A stretch of 64,000 nucleotides of DNA from Phycisphaerales bacterium (GCA_019744815.1 JAIEUA010000003.1:186001-250000); one strand, 5' to 3'; counted from the stretch's first letter, positions 9,595 to 18,332 are shown. Program-made: numbers and translations. The notes: generated from the sequence alone by a model not told the origin.

Positions 9595-11055
9595 ATGGTG
9601 AGCGTGCGACTTGGCCTTCTTGGTGCGGTGGTCGGCGTGGCTGCTGCGGCGCAGGCCGCGGTGTCGATTGTCGTTGGGCCGGTGTACAACGCGGCGAACG
9701 GATCTCGCTACTACAAGATCACGGGCGGCGACTGGAATCAGTTGCGCGCCTTTGCGGTGTCGATGGGCGGCGATCTGGCGAGCATCGACGACGCCGACGA
9801 GAACGCTTGGGTCAGGGCCAATGTTGTTGGGAACAACACCAAGCCGTATATCGGGCTGAACGACGCGGGGGTCGAAGGGACGCTCGTGTGGTCGAACGGC
9901 TCGACCAGCACCTATCGCAACTGGCGGCTCGGCGAGCCTTCGAACTCGGCGGCCAAGGACTATGTCCGGTACGACGCGAGCGTGGCCGGCACGTGGGAGA
10001 TCGTCACCGTCGCGTTCGGGCCGGAGGCGATCGTGGAGATCTCGCCCATCGGCGGCGTCCCGGCGCCGATTCGGGTGCCGGGGGAGGTGCCCGTTCTGCT
10101 GAACGCTTTCGCGACGCTTGCGTCGGTCGGAGCGCGGCAGATCGATCTTGCCGCCGGAACCTACCAGCTCATTCAAGGCATCGGCCTTGACGGCACCACT
10201 CTTCGGGGTGCGGGTATTGGACAGACGATTCTGCAGTTGGGGATTGGTCCGACCCCGGCGGTCGTCGTTCAGAACTCCGGTTCCGTCCAGGACATCACGC
10301 TGGTGAACCGCAACTCGGAGCCCAGCGTCGTATTCGCCAGCGGCGGGGGTTCGGCCAGACGTGTCGAGTTCACGTCGCTGCCGGGTACGGCGGATGGGAC
10401 GCTGGTGGTCGCCGCGAACTTCTCCAGCGTGCTGCAGCCCATCACCCTCGACGCGTGCGTCTTTAACACCAGCAGCAGCGCGCTCGACATCGACAACGGC
10501 TTGGTCCTGGTGACCAGTTCTGTCTTCCGCGATCTTGGGGCTGTCAGCGCCAACTCCAGCGGCTTTGGGTATGCGCGTTACGCCAACTGTCTCTTTACCC
10601 GATGCGGCCCGACGAATCTGTTCGATCAGGTGAACACGGTGACGGTGTTCAACTCGATCTTCTGGGACAACAACGGCTTGCTGAACGTGCCGAATGTCTC
10701 GGACTCACTGGTGCCCGGGGTCGCGAGCGGAACCAACTTCACGGGGAACCCGAAGTTCGTGAACGCCGCGGCGAACAACTTCCAGCTCGGCGCGGACTCG
10801 CCGTGCATCGACCGCGGTTCGGTCTCGGCGTATCTCTCCTGTCAGCCTTCGGACTTCCTCGACTTTGCGGGGCGCCCGCGAGCGGTGGACATTCCTACCG
10901 TTGCCAATCGGTTTGCCACCGGCGGGGCAATCGATGTCGGGCCGATGGAACTGGCGCCGCCCGCGTGCCCCGGGGATCTGAACGCCGACGGGGTGGTCGA
11001 CGACCTCGACTTCCAGGTGTTCGTTGTGTGGTACAACCAGGTGATCTGCCCCTAG
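9595..11055 (+). CDS. Secreted lectin-like/beta-helix protein with dockerin-like C-terminus (paralogue 3)
   Basis: A 486-residue third copy. Its signal peptide (MVSVRLGLLGAVVGVAAAAQ) differs from those of the other two. The lectin-like domain is retained (GDWNQLRAFAVSMGGDLAS, EGTLVWSNGS, WRLGEPSN). The beta-helix begins with VPGEVPVLLNAF instead of the VPSEQPTI of the other copies, so this junction has drifted. The end is CPGDLNADGVVDDLDF followed by FQVFVVWYNQ and Cys-Pro. The start has an AGACGGAGG ribosome site 7 bases upstream. It converges with lysK, whose stop lies 16 bp further on. Function as for its siblings: predicted extracellular binding, substrate unknown. Confidence 0.85.
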   Translation: MVSVRLGLLGAVVGVAAAAQAAVSIVVGPVYNAANGSRYYKITGGDWNQLRAFAVSMGGDLASIDDADENAWVRANVVGNNTKPYIGLNDAGVEGTLVWSNGSTSTYRNWRLGEPSNSAAKDYVRYDASVAGTWEIVTVAFGPEAIVEISPIGGVPAPIRVPGEVPVLLNAFATLASVGARQIDLAAGTYQLIQGIGLDGTTLRGAGIGQTILQLGIGPTPAVVVQNSGSVQDITLVNRNSEPSVVFASGGGSARRVEFTSLPGTADGTLVVAANFSSVLQPITLDACVFNTSSSALDIDNGLVLVTSSVFRDLGAVSANSSGFGYARYANCLFTRCGPTNLFDQVNTVTVFNSIFWDNNGLLNVPNVSDSLVPGVASGTNFTGNPKFVNAAANNFQLGADSPCIDRGSVSAYLSCQPSDFLDFAGRPRAVDIPTVANRFATGGAIDVGPMELAPPACPGDLNADGVVDDLDFQVFVVWYNQVICP

Positions 11056-11070
11056 GGCAGTGGCCTCTCT

Positions 11071-12252
11071 TCAACGTGCGGGTGCGGAGGACGCGGGAGA
11101 TTCTTCCGCGAGTCGCGTGATCGCTCGCTCCAGCACGCGGCAGGCGAGGAGGTACTCGTCAAGGACGAGATGCTCCTGCGGCGTGTGGTCGAGCGAGCTG
11201 TCGCCGGGGCCGAACGCGGCGATCGGGCAGCGCCACGCGGGGCCGATGACGTTCATGTCGCTGGTGCCGGTTTTGTAGAGGATGCGAGGACGAGTGTCGG
11301 GCGAAGACTCGCGGATCGCGCCGGTGAGGGCTCGTACGAGCGAGCTCTTCGGATCGGCCTCGAAGCAGACCTCGGCGCCGACGAAGGTCAGCGAAACCTC
11401 GGTGCCTGCTTCGTCGAGGCATACTGCCTTGAGCTGCTCTGGCGATACGTTCGGCGGCAGGCGGAAGCCCGCGACGAGTTCGGCGCGATCGGTGAAGCCG
11501 TCGTCGGCGGCGTGCATGGTCCGAACCGAGTGCTGCAGCGAGCGAAACGGCGAGGGCGTTTCCGTAACGAGAGTTGCGACGCGGGACAGGACCCGGCTCC
11601 ACCACGCGAGCACGCGATCGGCGGCGCTGCGATCGGGGCCGGCGGTGTGCGACAGCGAACGCGAGGCCTCGGCACGGACGACGAGGCGGCCCTTGTAGCC
11701 CACGGTCACGCCGCTGGTGCCGCTGGGTTCGCCGATGACGCAAGCGATCGGCTGGTAGCGATCGACGACGGCACGCGCGCCGCGCGAGGTGGGTGTCTCT
11801 TCTTCCACTGCGCCAATAACGACGATCCGCACGCCCGGAGGTAAGCGGTCCCGCAGCCGTGCCGCCGCAATCACGAAGGTCGCCAGCGGCCCTTTCGCGT
11901 CCACGCTGCCTCGGCCGTGGAGGATGCCGTCGTCGATGCGCACCGGGATCTCGCCCGGGACTGTGTCGATGTGACCAAGGAGCACGATGTCGCGATGGTC
12001 GGGCGAGGGACGCAGCGGATCGGCGTGGGTGCTGGCGACGAAGTTGCCGGCGTCGTCCACGGTGGCGTGCAGCCCGAGCGCGGCGGCCCGCTCGGCGAGG
12101 CGGCGGCTCGCGGGGAGTTCGTGCCGCGATGGGCTGTACTCACGCACGAGATCGAAGATGAGATCGATCGCATCGGCGTCGGAGGGAACGATCGACGACG
12201 TGGTGGTCGTCGCCGCAGATGGCGTTGCAGTGGTGGGGGAAGGCGATGTCAT
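11071..12252 (-). CDS. lysK: [LysW]-lysine (or -ornithine) hydrolase, M20 family
   Basis: The last step of the carrier pathway: release of lysine (or ornithine) from the C-terminal glutamate of LysW. The 393-residue protein has the M20 di-metal site: His94 and Asp96 in [10 protein letters not shown], Asp118 in [10 protein letters not shown], Glu150-Glu151 in VEEETP, Glu175 in GEPSG and a C-terminal His in DHTPQEHL. A Thr/Pro-rich N-terminal stretch of about 24 residues precedes the domain; an internal start cannot be excluded. Its ATG overlaps the stop of lysZ by four bases, so translation is coupled. Taken alone it would be called an ArgE/DapE-like deacylase; the lysW-X-Y-Z neighbours give the specific call. 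Confidence 0.87.
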   Translation of the reverse strand: MTSPSPTTATPSAATTTTSSIVPSDADAIDLIFDLVREYSPSRHELPASRRLAERAAALGLHATVDDAGNFVASTHADPLRPSPDHRDIVLLGHIDTVPGEIPVRIDDGILHGRGSVDAKGPLATFVIAAARLRDRLPPGVRIVVIGAVEEETPTSRGARAVVDRYQPIACVIGEPSGTSGVTVGYKGRLVVRAEASRSLSHTAGPDRSAADRVLAWWSRVLSRVATLVTETPSPFRSLQHSVRTMHAADDGFTDRAELVAGFRLPPNVSPEQLKAVCLDEAGTEVSLTFVGAEVCFEADPKSSLVRALTGAIRESSPDTRPRILYKTGTSDMNVIGPAWRCPIAAFGPGDSSLDHTPQEHLVLDEYLLACRVLERAITRLAEESPASSAPAR

Positions 12253-13058
12253 CGGATCACGGTCCCCGTTCCGGCCAATGCCCGGGTGATCGGGCGTTCG
12301 ACGCGGCCGTCGGCGATGATGGCGCGGGCGACGCCGCCTTCGAGTGCTTCGCGGGCGCCCATGATCTTCTTCTTCATGCGGCCTTGGGCGAGTTCCTCGG
12401 CCGCGGCGAGTTCGGCGCGGGCGATCTCGGGGATCAATGACGATTCATCGGGGAACGCTCGCAGCAGGCCGGGCACGTTTGTGAGCAGAATGAGCGTGTC
12501 TGCACGCAGGGCGGCGGCGGTTTGAGCGGCGGCCCGGTCGGCGTCGATGTTGATCGCGGTGCCGTCGTCGGCGAGCGCGGGGGGCGCGATGACGGGGGTG
12601 AAGCCCGCATCGAGCAGCGTCGTCAGCACGCGGGTGTTCACGCGCTCCACCGTGCCGGTGTAGTCGTCGCGGATGATGACCGGTCGGTTCTCGACGATCG
12701 CCCGCACCGCGTTCTTCCGCGGCCCGGTCCACAGCCCCGCGTCGAGGCCGGAGATTCCGACCGCCTGCACGCCGACGCGCTGCAGCGCCAGCACGATGCG
12801 AGGATTCACCAGCCCGCGGCAGGCCATCTGGAAGACCTCCAGCGTCTTCGCGTCGGTGCGGCGGCTGGTGTGACCGCTGGGGGAAGTGAGAAATGTCGGT
12901 TCGATGCCGAGCCTGCGGGAGAGGTCGTTGGTCGCGTCGCTGCCGCCGTGGACGACGACGACGCGATTGCCGGCACGGATGAGTTCTGCGATGTCCGCCG
13001 CGGCGTGCGCGAAGTCGAGGCCCGCGGCGCCGCCGATCTTGATGACGATGGTGTTCAT
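12249..13058 (-). CDS. lysZ: [LysW]-aminoadipate (or glutamate) kinase
   Basis: An amino-acid kinase of the ArgB/LysZ type that phosphorylates the carboxylate of the LysW-bound amino acid. The 269 residues start with the nucleotide-binding strand MNTIVIKIGGAAG, then VVVVHGGSD; INIDADRAAAQTA and LILLTNVPGLL mark the C-terminal ATP site. The start at 13058 is the family start; an upstream ATG would add an unrelated 22 residues. The length fits the family (about 265-280). It lies 80 bp after lysY and overlaps lysK. ArgB of the acetyl-ornithine pathway is the alternative on sequence alone, but the adjacent lysW makes LysZ much more likely. Confidence 0.87.
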   Translation of the reverse strand: MNTIVIKIGGAAGLDFAHAAADIAELIRAGNRVVVVHGGSDATNDLSRRLGIEPTFLTSPSGHTSRRTDAKTLEVFQMACRGLVNPRIVLALQRVGVQAVGISGLDAGLWTGPRKNAVRAIVENRPVIIRDDYTGTVERVNTRVLTTLLDAGFTPVIAPPALADDGTAINIDADRAAAQTAAALRADTLILLTNVPGLLRAFPDESSLIPEIARAELAAAEELAQGRMKKKIMGAREALEGGVARAIIADGRVERPITRALAGTGTVIR

Positions 13059-13138
13059 GGCTGGTGTGAGAGTGGAAACCGTGGATGAAGCCGTGTGTGA
13101 GTTACGCGAGCGTGAGCGGAACAACGAGATCGAAACGC

Positions 13139-14194
13139 TTAGATCGGGTGAAGCCCGCTGAAGGTCAGCCCTGCGTTCTCGGCGAAGCCGTGCATCAGGT
13201 TCATGGCCTGCACGGCGGAGCCTGCGGCGCCCTTCATGAGGTTGTCGATGGCTGAGATCGCGACGATGCGAGAGCCATCGGGCGATACTTCAAACCCGAC
13301 GTCGGCGTAGTTCGTGCCGGCGAGGATCTTGGGCTCGGGGAAGCGGAAGTGCCCGACGCGGTCCTTGACCAATCGCACGAAAGTTTCATTCGAGTAGGCC
13401 TCGCGGAAGAGCCGCCAGAGTTCCTTCTCCTCGACCTTGCGGGTCGGGAAGATGTGCGCGGTGCAGAGCACGCCGCGGACCATCTCGATCGCGGTGACGC
13501 TGACGTGCAGGTCGAAGCGGCCGAAGGGTTCCATCAGTTCCTGCTCGACCTCGGCGGCGTGGCGGTGCGTCGTCGGGGCGTAGGAGCGAACCGCGCCGGC
13601 GCGCTCGGGGTGATGACTCCCCGGGTTGACGGCGTTGCCGGCTTCGGACGAGCCGACCTTGACGTCGCACACCGCTGACTTGATGAGCCCGTGGCGGGCG
13701 AGCGGCAGCAGCGCGAGATTCATCGCCGTCGCGTTGCAGCCCACGCCGCTGACGAGGCGAGCGGTGCGGATGGTCTCGCGCCGCAGCTCGGGCAGGCCGT
13801 AGACGGCGCGATCCAGCCATGCCGGTGCGGGATGATCTTCCTCGTACCACTTGCGATACGAGGCCTTGTCACGCAGGCGGAAGTCCACGGACAGATCGAC
13901 GATCCGCGGCGCGAGCGAGCTGAGGCGATCGATCTGCTTGCTCGCCTCGCCGTGGGGCAGGCAGAGGAAGAGGACATCGCATGCCTCGAGTTCCTCGGGG
14001 CGCACGAATGCGAGCTTGGTGCGGCCGCGGAGGTTCGGGTGCACGCTGTGGACGAACACGCCCGGCTGCGAGCGGCTCGTGACCTGTGCGACCTCGACGT
14101 TGGGATGGTCGAGGAGGAGGCGGAGGACTTCGCCGCCGCCGTAGCCGCTGCCGCCGACGATCGAGGCGCGGATGCGTTGACTCCCGTCGCTCAC
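13139..14194 (-). CDS. lysY: [LysW]-aminoadipyl/glutamyl phosphate reductase
   Basis: An ArgC-like NADPH-dependent reductase that turns the LysW-bound acyl phosphate into the semialdehyde. In 351 residues: the Rossmann motif [26 protein letters not shown]-like [10 protein letters not shown] (77-86) and the active-site cysteine C153 in [12 protein letters not shown]; ArgC proper usually has NPGCYPT here, and the GCNATA form is the LysY type. The start is a GTG at 14194 that overlaps the TGA of lysX, giving a coupled GTGA junction. A far longer frame upstream is translation of the lysX gene in the wrong frame. Confidence 0.88.
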   Translation of the reverse strand: MSDGSQRIRASIVGGSGYGGGEVLRLLLDHPNVEVAQVTSRSQPGVFVHSVHPNLRGRTKLAFVRPEELEACDVLFLCLPHGEASKQIDRLSSLAPRIVDLSVDFRLRDKASYRKWYEEDHPAPAWLDRAVYGLPELRRETIRTARLVSGVGCNATAMNLALLPLARHGLIKSAVCDVKVGSSEAGNAVNPGSHHPERAGAVRSYAPTTHRHAAEVEQELMEPFGRFDLHVSVTAIEMVRGVLCTAHIFPTRKVEEKELWRLFREAYSNETFVRLVKDRVGHFRFPEPKILAGTNYADVGFEVSPDGSRIVAISAIDNLMKGAAGSAVQAMNLMHGFAENAGLTFSGLHPI

Positions 14195-15123
14195 CGTGCA
14201 CCTCCGACAGCGGTGGTGGGCTCGGCGTCGCCGCGCATCACGCGGACGAGCGAGGAGTCGTTCGACGCGGCCTGGCGACCGGCCGCGACTTCGAGCAGCC
14301 AGTCGAGGATGCGACCCGGGATGTCGACGCCGGTCGTCGTGATGCTGTTGCGGAACTCCATGGTGTGGTTGACCTCGCTGACCAGGAGTCGGCCCTCGGC
14401 GGTCTCGAGCAGGTCGATGGCGAGGACGCCGCCGCCGACGCAGCGCGACGCGGTGCGGCAGAGGTTGGCGATCTCGGGCGTGATCGTCAATCCCGCCGCC
14501 TTGCCGCCGCGGGCGGTGTTGGTGATCCAGTGCTCGCTGCTGCGGCTGATGGCCGCGATCGCCTCGTCGCCGACGGTGAAGATGCGGAGGTCGCGATCGG
14601 GCTTGTTCACGTACTCCTGGACGTAGAACACCGAGTGCTGCGGCCCGCCCAAGGTCGCCTTGTGTTCGATGATCGCCTCGGCCGCGTCGCGGTCGTGCAC
14701 GCGGGCGAGCAGGCGGCCCCAGGAGCCGACGGTGGGCTTGAGCACCGCGGGATAGCCGATGGTTTCGACGGCGCGGATCGCGCTTTCTTCCTCGCACGCG
14801 ATGACGGTGCGGGGCGAGGGCACCCCGGCGCGGACGAGGGCGAGCGTGGTCGCGAGCTTGTCGCCGCAGGTCTCGATGGTGCGTGAGGCGTTGACGCACG
14901 GCACGCCGGCGTGTTCGAAGAGACGTGCGAACGTGATCGCCTGGGTCTGGCTGATGCAGCGTTCGAGCACGGCGTCGAAGCGGGCGAGGTCGCGGACGTT
15001 CTCGGCGTCGACGACGAGGGAGCGGACGTCGATCACTTCATGGGAGATGCCGCGGCGCGCGAGCTCGTCGATGAGCAGACGCTCCTCGGTGCGGACGCGG
15101 GAGACGAGAATGCCGACATGCAT
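14191..15123 (-). CDS. lysX: alpha-Aminoadipate-[LysW] ligase (ATP-grasp)
   Basis: Joins the amino group of alpha-aminoadipate (or glutamate) to the C-terminal glutamate of LysW with ATP. The 310-residue protein is an ATP-grasp ligase of the RimK family: [41 protein letters not shown] and [12 protein letters not shown] are all visible. The NTARGG segment and the VNHTMEF...TTGVDIPG block match what I remember of Thermus LysX, which acts on aminoadipate; ArgX-type ligases differ in this loop. This favours lysine over arginine, but it rests on memory. The ATG at 15123 opens [17 protein letters not shown], the usual family start. lysW ends 117 bp upstream. Confidence 0.88.
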   Translation of the reverse strand: MHVGILVSRVRTEERLLIDELARRGISHEVIDVRSLVVDAENVRDLARFDAVLERCISQTQAITFARLFEHAGVPCVNASRTIETCGDKLATTLALVRAGVPSPRTVIACEEESAIRAVETIGYPAVLKPTVGSWGRLLARVHDRDAAEAIIEHKATLGGPQHSVFYVQEYVNKPDRDLRIFTVGDEAIAAISRSSEHWITNTARGGKAAGLTITPEIANLCRTASRCVGGGVLAIDLLETAEGRLLVSEVNHTMEFRNSITTTGVDIPGRILDWLLEVAAGRQAASNDSSLVRVMRGDAEPTTAVGGAR

Positions 15124-15240
15124 GCGTGGGTTCCTGGTGGTCGTGTTGGGTGTCGCGGTTGCGACAGCAAGAGGAGTTCGTGGTGCGTGAACGCGAGAAC
15201 GGCGGATGCCAACGGGCGTGGATGGAGAGTGTGCACGTGC

Positions 15241-15432
15241 TCATTCGCCCCAGTCCTCCTGCACCTCGGGGGCGAGTTCCAGACGCAGCGGCGCGACGCC
15301 GGTGACTTCGAGCTCGGCCGAGCAGTCGCCGCAGCGGACGACCTCGCCGGCGATCGGGCTGCGGGTCAGTGCGATCGAGGCTTCGCATTCGGGACAGGTG
15401 CTGGAGAGAGCGGCGGGGGTGGTGGTGGACAT
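15241..15432 (-). CDS. lysW: Amino-group carrier protein LysW
   Basis: A 63-residue acidic carrier protein whose C-terminal glutamate is loaded by LysX, protecting the amino group through the rest of the pathway. The two zinc-binding pairs are C13-P-E-C16 and C34-G-D-C37, and the protein ends exactly in the diagnostic EDWGE. The ATG at 15432 is preceded by AAGGAG eight bases upstream; the longer frame would add 42 unrelated residues. It is the first gene of the lysWXYZK operon, so the promoter must lie in 15433-15766. No lysJ aminotransferase or homocitrate/homoaconitase genes are in the window. Confidence 0.93.
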   Translation of the reverse strand: MSTTTPAALSSTCPECEASIALTRSPIAGEVVRCGDCSAELEVTGVAPLRLELAPEVQEDWGE

Positions 15433-15766
15433 CTTCAAGGCTCCTTGCGAAACGGTGGTGGAGAGCGGGAAAACACGATCGCGCGACGAAGTTTGGGGCT
15501 TCGGCTCGCGATGAAAACGACATCGCGGGCCGGTCGAGTACACTCGGCCGGTCCGCAATCAACCTTGTTTTTCAGGGATCGCGAACGACTAGGCCGAGCG
15601 TTTCACGGCTTTGTGTTTCGCGAGTTTCGACGCGGCGCAACAGATCGGGCCGACGGCGTGCGTCGGGCGGAGCGTGCGGGATTGGAGCGTCGAGGCGTTC
15701 ATGCAATGGTGCGGCGATGCGTTCGCCGCGGTTTCATGGTAGGCGCCGTCGCGACGGCGGGGAAGT
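15433..15766. promoter_or_regulatory. lysW upstream region with two palindromes
   Basis: A 334-bp stretch without a gene between the end of the fur-like gene and the start of lysW; it should carry the lysW operon promoter. It holds a long, nearly perfect inverted repeat, GCGGGCCGGTCGAGT (15525-15539) and ACTCGGCCGGTCCGC (15542-15556), 13 of 15 positions matching with a two-base loop, about 95 bp before lysW. A second, perfect 16-bp palindrome, CGCCGTCGCGACGGCG (15744-15759), lies just after the fur-like stop. Neither has a T-run, so they do not look like intrinsic terminators; the first is a possible operator. I cannot pick out -10/-35 boxes with confidence. Confidence 0.35.
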
Positions 15767-16243
15767 CTAATGACGATGCGTGTGCGGATGGCTGTGGTCG
15801 TGCCCGTGGGTGTGATCGCCGGCGGGGCGCAGCCGGGGCGGGGCTTTGGTCGGCGTCTTCTTCTTGCTCTTGCCGCCCACGCAGTCCACGCACAGGCCCA
15901 GCAGCAAGAGGTCGTGATTCTCAAGCTTGAAGCCTTGGGGGGCAAGGTATGAGAGATCACCCGGGCACTGCTCGACCTCGAACATTCGGCCGCAGCCTCG
16001 GCAGTAGAAGTGATGGTGATGGGCCTTGCCGGCGATCTCGTAGCGGGGCGGCTCGCCGGGCATGTCGATCTGGACGATCTCGCGATCGGTGACGAGGGCC
16101 TTGAGCGTGCGATAGACGGTGGCCATGCCCATGCCGCGGACGCGGCGTTGGGCCAGGTCGAGCACCTCGCGGGCCGAGACCGGGCCGTGAGCCTCGGTGA
16201 TCGCCTCGCGGATGGCGGAGCGCTGCTTGGTGTTGCGTTCCAT
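15767..16243 (-). CDS. Fur/Zur/PerR-family metal regulator with His-rich tail
   Basis: A 158-residue metal-dependent repressor. The N-terminal winged helix covers about residues 1-80 (STVYRTLKAL-like MATVYRTLKALV). The dimerisation domain follows with HHHHFYCRGCGRMFEV and a second pair CVDC; these two CxxC pairs form the structural zinc site of the family. The C-terminal 17 residues are strongly His-rich (GDHTHGHDHSHPHTHRH), well beyond the normal end of the fold, after a Lys-rich linker. Such tails bind zinc, nickel or cobalt in other proteins; here the metal is unknown. Zur is a reasonable guess but not provable. It is 334 bp before lysW and 49 bp after the LuxR-type gene, on the same strand as both. 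Confidence 0.85.
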   Translation of the reverse strand: MERNTKQRSAIREAITEAHGPVSAREVLDLAQRRVRGMGMATVYRTLKALVTDREIVQIDMPGEPPRYEIAGKAHHHHFYCRGCGRMFEVEQCPGDLSYLAPQGFKLENHDLLLLGLCVDCVGGKSKKKTPTKAPPRLRPAGDHTHGHDHSHPHTHRH

Positions 16244-16292
16244 CGGGGAACAGTACGCGTCGGACGCTCTGCTCAGACGCCGGGGCGTGGGA

Positions 16293-16937
16293 TCACGCGT
16301 TCAGGATGCCCTCGCGGATCGCGAAGCGGGCCAGGGCCACGCGGTTGTGGATGTTGAGCTTGGACATGATCGCGGTGGCGTGGTTGTCGATGGTCTTGGG
16401 GCTAAGGTGCATGGCTTCGGCGATCTCGCGCTTGGTCTGGCCGCCGGCCAGGTAGCGGAGCACCTCACGCTCGCGGGCGGTCAGCGAGGCGCAGCGCGAT
16501 TGCGCCGCCGCGCATGCTCCGTGCGCCGACATCCGCCCGATCACCGTCGGACACAGATACGTCTCACCGCGGTGGACGGCCTCGATCGCCTTGGGCAGAT
16601 CTTCGGCGGCGCCGTGCTCGCACACCAATCCGCGGACGCCCAGCTCGAGGGCGGCGTCGAGGGACCGGTCCGGCGCGGCACCCAGCGTCATGACGATCGG
16701 CACGCCGCTCCACCCGCCCCGGAGCGCGGTCACCGTGGACTCCCAATCCCACGAGCCCTCTGCGATGCACAGCACGCACACCGTTGGTTGATCGATCTCT
16801 CGATGGTCGAACGGCGGCGTGCAGACCGATCGCACGTGGAAACTCGGATGACTGCCGAGCCACGACGCGAGGGCCGCGGCGACGAGCGGACGGGCGTCCA
16901 CGACAGCGATCGAGATGGGCACCCCGGAAGAGTCCAT
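16293..16937 (-). CDS. LuxR/NarL-type regulator with degenerate receiver domain
   Basis: A 214-residue protein with a response-regulator-like N-terminal half (about 1-130) and a NarL/LuxR helix-turn-helix at about 150-212 (SLTAREREVLRYLAGGQTKR, then IAEAMHLSPKTIDNHATAIM). The DNA-binding part is canonical. The receiver is not: the strand that should carry the phosphorylated Asp reads VCVLCIAEG with no Asp, and the conserved Lys near its end is replaced by Cys in VRGLVCEHG. It is therefore unlikely to be switched by phosphotransfer. No histidine kinase is nearby. The start at 16937 (MDSSGVPISIAVVDARPLVA) is where the receiver fold begins. It is divergent from the recombinase gene, with an 18-bp palindrome between them. 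Confidence 0.85.
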   Translation of the reverse strand: MDSSGVPISIAVVDARPLVAAALASWLGSHPSFHVRSVCTPPFDHREIDQPTVCVLCIAEGSWDWESTVTALRGGWSGVPIVMTLGAAPDRSLDAALELGVRGLVCEHGAAEDLPKAIEAVHRGETYLCPTVIGRMSAHGACAAAQSRCASLTAREREVLRYLAGGQTKREIAEAMHLSPKTIDNHATAIMSKLNIHNRVALARFAIREGILNA

Positions 16938-17001
16938 GACAGATGATAACTGATGGGTACAAATACGCGGCGTGTCTGACTCCGTTTCCCACAAGAACTT
17001 A

Positions 17002-17019
17002 CGCGAAAACGTTTTCGCG
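17002..17019. promoter_or_regulatory. Perfect 18-bp palindrome between divergent genes
   Basis: CGCGAAAAC (17002-17010) and GTTTTCGCG (17011-17019) form a perfect palindrome with a central CG, in the 164-bp gap between the divergent luxR-type and xer genes. The AAAACGTTTT core with a central CG step is the pattern bound by LacI-family repressors; no such repressor is encoded in the window. It lies 64 bp before the regulator start and 83 bp before the recombinase start. Confidence 0.45.
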
Positions 17020-17101
17020 GCGTTCGGGCGACGTTCGAATGGATGTGCGTCGACGGATGACGGGCTCACGCGTGCGGCGGCCGGCGGACGATGGAGGTCG
17101 C

Positions 17102-18151
17102 ATGGGACGCGCGCGGACACAGGGCGGATCGGTGAAGGGCACGCCCCGTGGTCGCGGCCCCGCGATTGGCCGGCCGCGCAAAGCGATACTGCCGCTGGAC
17201 TTGCCCAAAGCCCTCCACGCCGCGGGCGACAACTTTCTGGTGTACCTGCGGATCGAGTGCGGCATGAGTCCGGCGACGATTCAGTCGTACGGGCGAGACC
17301 TGCGTGATTTTCTGACGGATCTGGCCGCCGCGGGCGTGACCGAGGTCGTGGGCATCCGCGACGAGCACATGCACAACCACATCATGTCGCTGCGCTCGGC
17401 CCGGAAGATGGAGGCGTCGTCGGTGGCTCGGCATCTGGCGACGCTGCGGGTCTTCTGCCGCTGGCTGTGCGCGAACGGCAAGATGCCGACCAATCCCGCG
17501 CTGTCGGTCGATCCGCCCACGAGATGGAAGAGATTGCCCGACACGATGTCGGTGGCGCAGGTGAAGGCTTTGCTCGAGGCCCCGCGCCCGCCGCAGCTGG
17601 AGGGGAAGAAGGACAAGGGCGAGCCGCCGCTGTGGCTGCGTGATCGAGCGATACTGGAGCTGCTGTACAGCAGCGGCCTGCGGGCCACGGAGATCTGCAC
17701 GATCACGCTCCGCAGCGTGGATCCCTCGATCGGCGGCGTGCTGGTGACCGGCAAGGGCAACAAGCAGCGCATCGTGCCGATCGGCGTCCCGGCTCGGCGG
17801 GCGATGGACGAGTATCTGAAGGAATGCCGACCCGCGTTGTTGCGACCCGACGGCCGCGACCAAGGGCGGGTGTTTCTGTCGAAGAAGGGCGGGCCGTTGG
17901 AACGGGTCGCGCTGTGGCAGATCGTCCGCAAGCACGCGAACGCCGCGGGGCTGCGGGATATGCATCCGCACATGCTCCGGCACAGCTTCGCGACGCACAT
18001 GCTCGTGGGCGGTGCGGATCTGCGGGTGCTTCAGGAGCTTTTGGGACACGCAGACATCGCGACGACGCAAATCTACACCCACGTGGATCGCTCGCACCTG
18101 CGGGGCGTGCACAAGAAGTTCCATCCGCGCGAACGCTCGCGATTGGGCTGA
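17102..18151 (+). CDS. xerD: Tyrosine recombinase XerC/XerD type
   Basis: A 349-residue site-specific recombinase, probably for resolving chromosome dimers at dif. It has the SAM-like core-binding N-terminal domain (about 35-135) and a C-terminal catalytic domain with every active-site residue: R194 (SSGLRATEIC), K218 (TGKGNKQR), H290 and R293 (HMLRHSF), H316 (LLGHADIATTQ) and the nucleophile Y325 (IYTHVD). The start at 17102 was chosen because GGAGG sits four bases upstream; earlier ATGs add an Arg-rich segment. The N-terminal 30 residues remain basic and low in complexity. No integrase-type neighbours, att repeats or phage genes are present, so a housekeeping Xer protein is more likely than a mobile integrase; XerC versus XerD cannot be settled. 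Confidence 0.88.
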   Translation: MGRARTQGGSVKGTPRGRGPAIGRPRKAILPLDLPKALHAAGDNFLVYLRIECGMSPATIQSYGRDLRDFLTDLAAAGVTEVVGIRDEHMHNHIMSLRSARKMEASSVARHLATLRVFCRWLCANGKMPTNPALSVDPPTRWKRLPDTMSVAQVKALLEAPRPPQLEGKKDKGEPPLWLRDRAILELLYSSGLRATEICTITLRSVDPSIGGVLVTGKGNKQRIVPIGVPARRAMDEYLKECRPALLRPDGRDQGRVFLSKKGGPLERVALWQIVRKHANAAGLRDMHPHMLRHSFATHMLVGGADLRVLQELLGHADIATTQIYTHVDRSHLRGVHKKFHPRERSRLG

Positions 18152-18332
18152 TTTTCAGGGGTCTGATAGGGAGCCGGGCGCGGTGTCGAAGGGGTGTCTG
18201 GGAAAGGGAGGCGGAGCGGTCGAAAGACAAAGACCGAACTCGGCTCGGTCGGACGAGAATCCCGGAGGGATGGAGCCTAACATCCTGACCCTGCTCGGGG
18301 CATCTGTCCCGGCAGCCAGCGAGTATTGACCC

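Noticed and set aside
8653-10176. A 507-codon minus-strand open frame across the lectin-like genes
   Set aside because: His/Arg-rich antisense product without domains; the plus-strand genes have signal peptides and conserved domains.
13139-14899. An N-terminally extended 586-residue version of lysY
   Set aside because: The extension is lysX read in another frame; the ArgC-like fold starts at the GTG at 14194.
17102-18151. Xer-type recombinase as marker of an integrated element that could include the thrS cassettes
   Set aside because: It lies 33 kb away next to ribosomal genes, with no att-like repeats or phage genes beside it. A housekeeping Xer role fits better.
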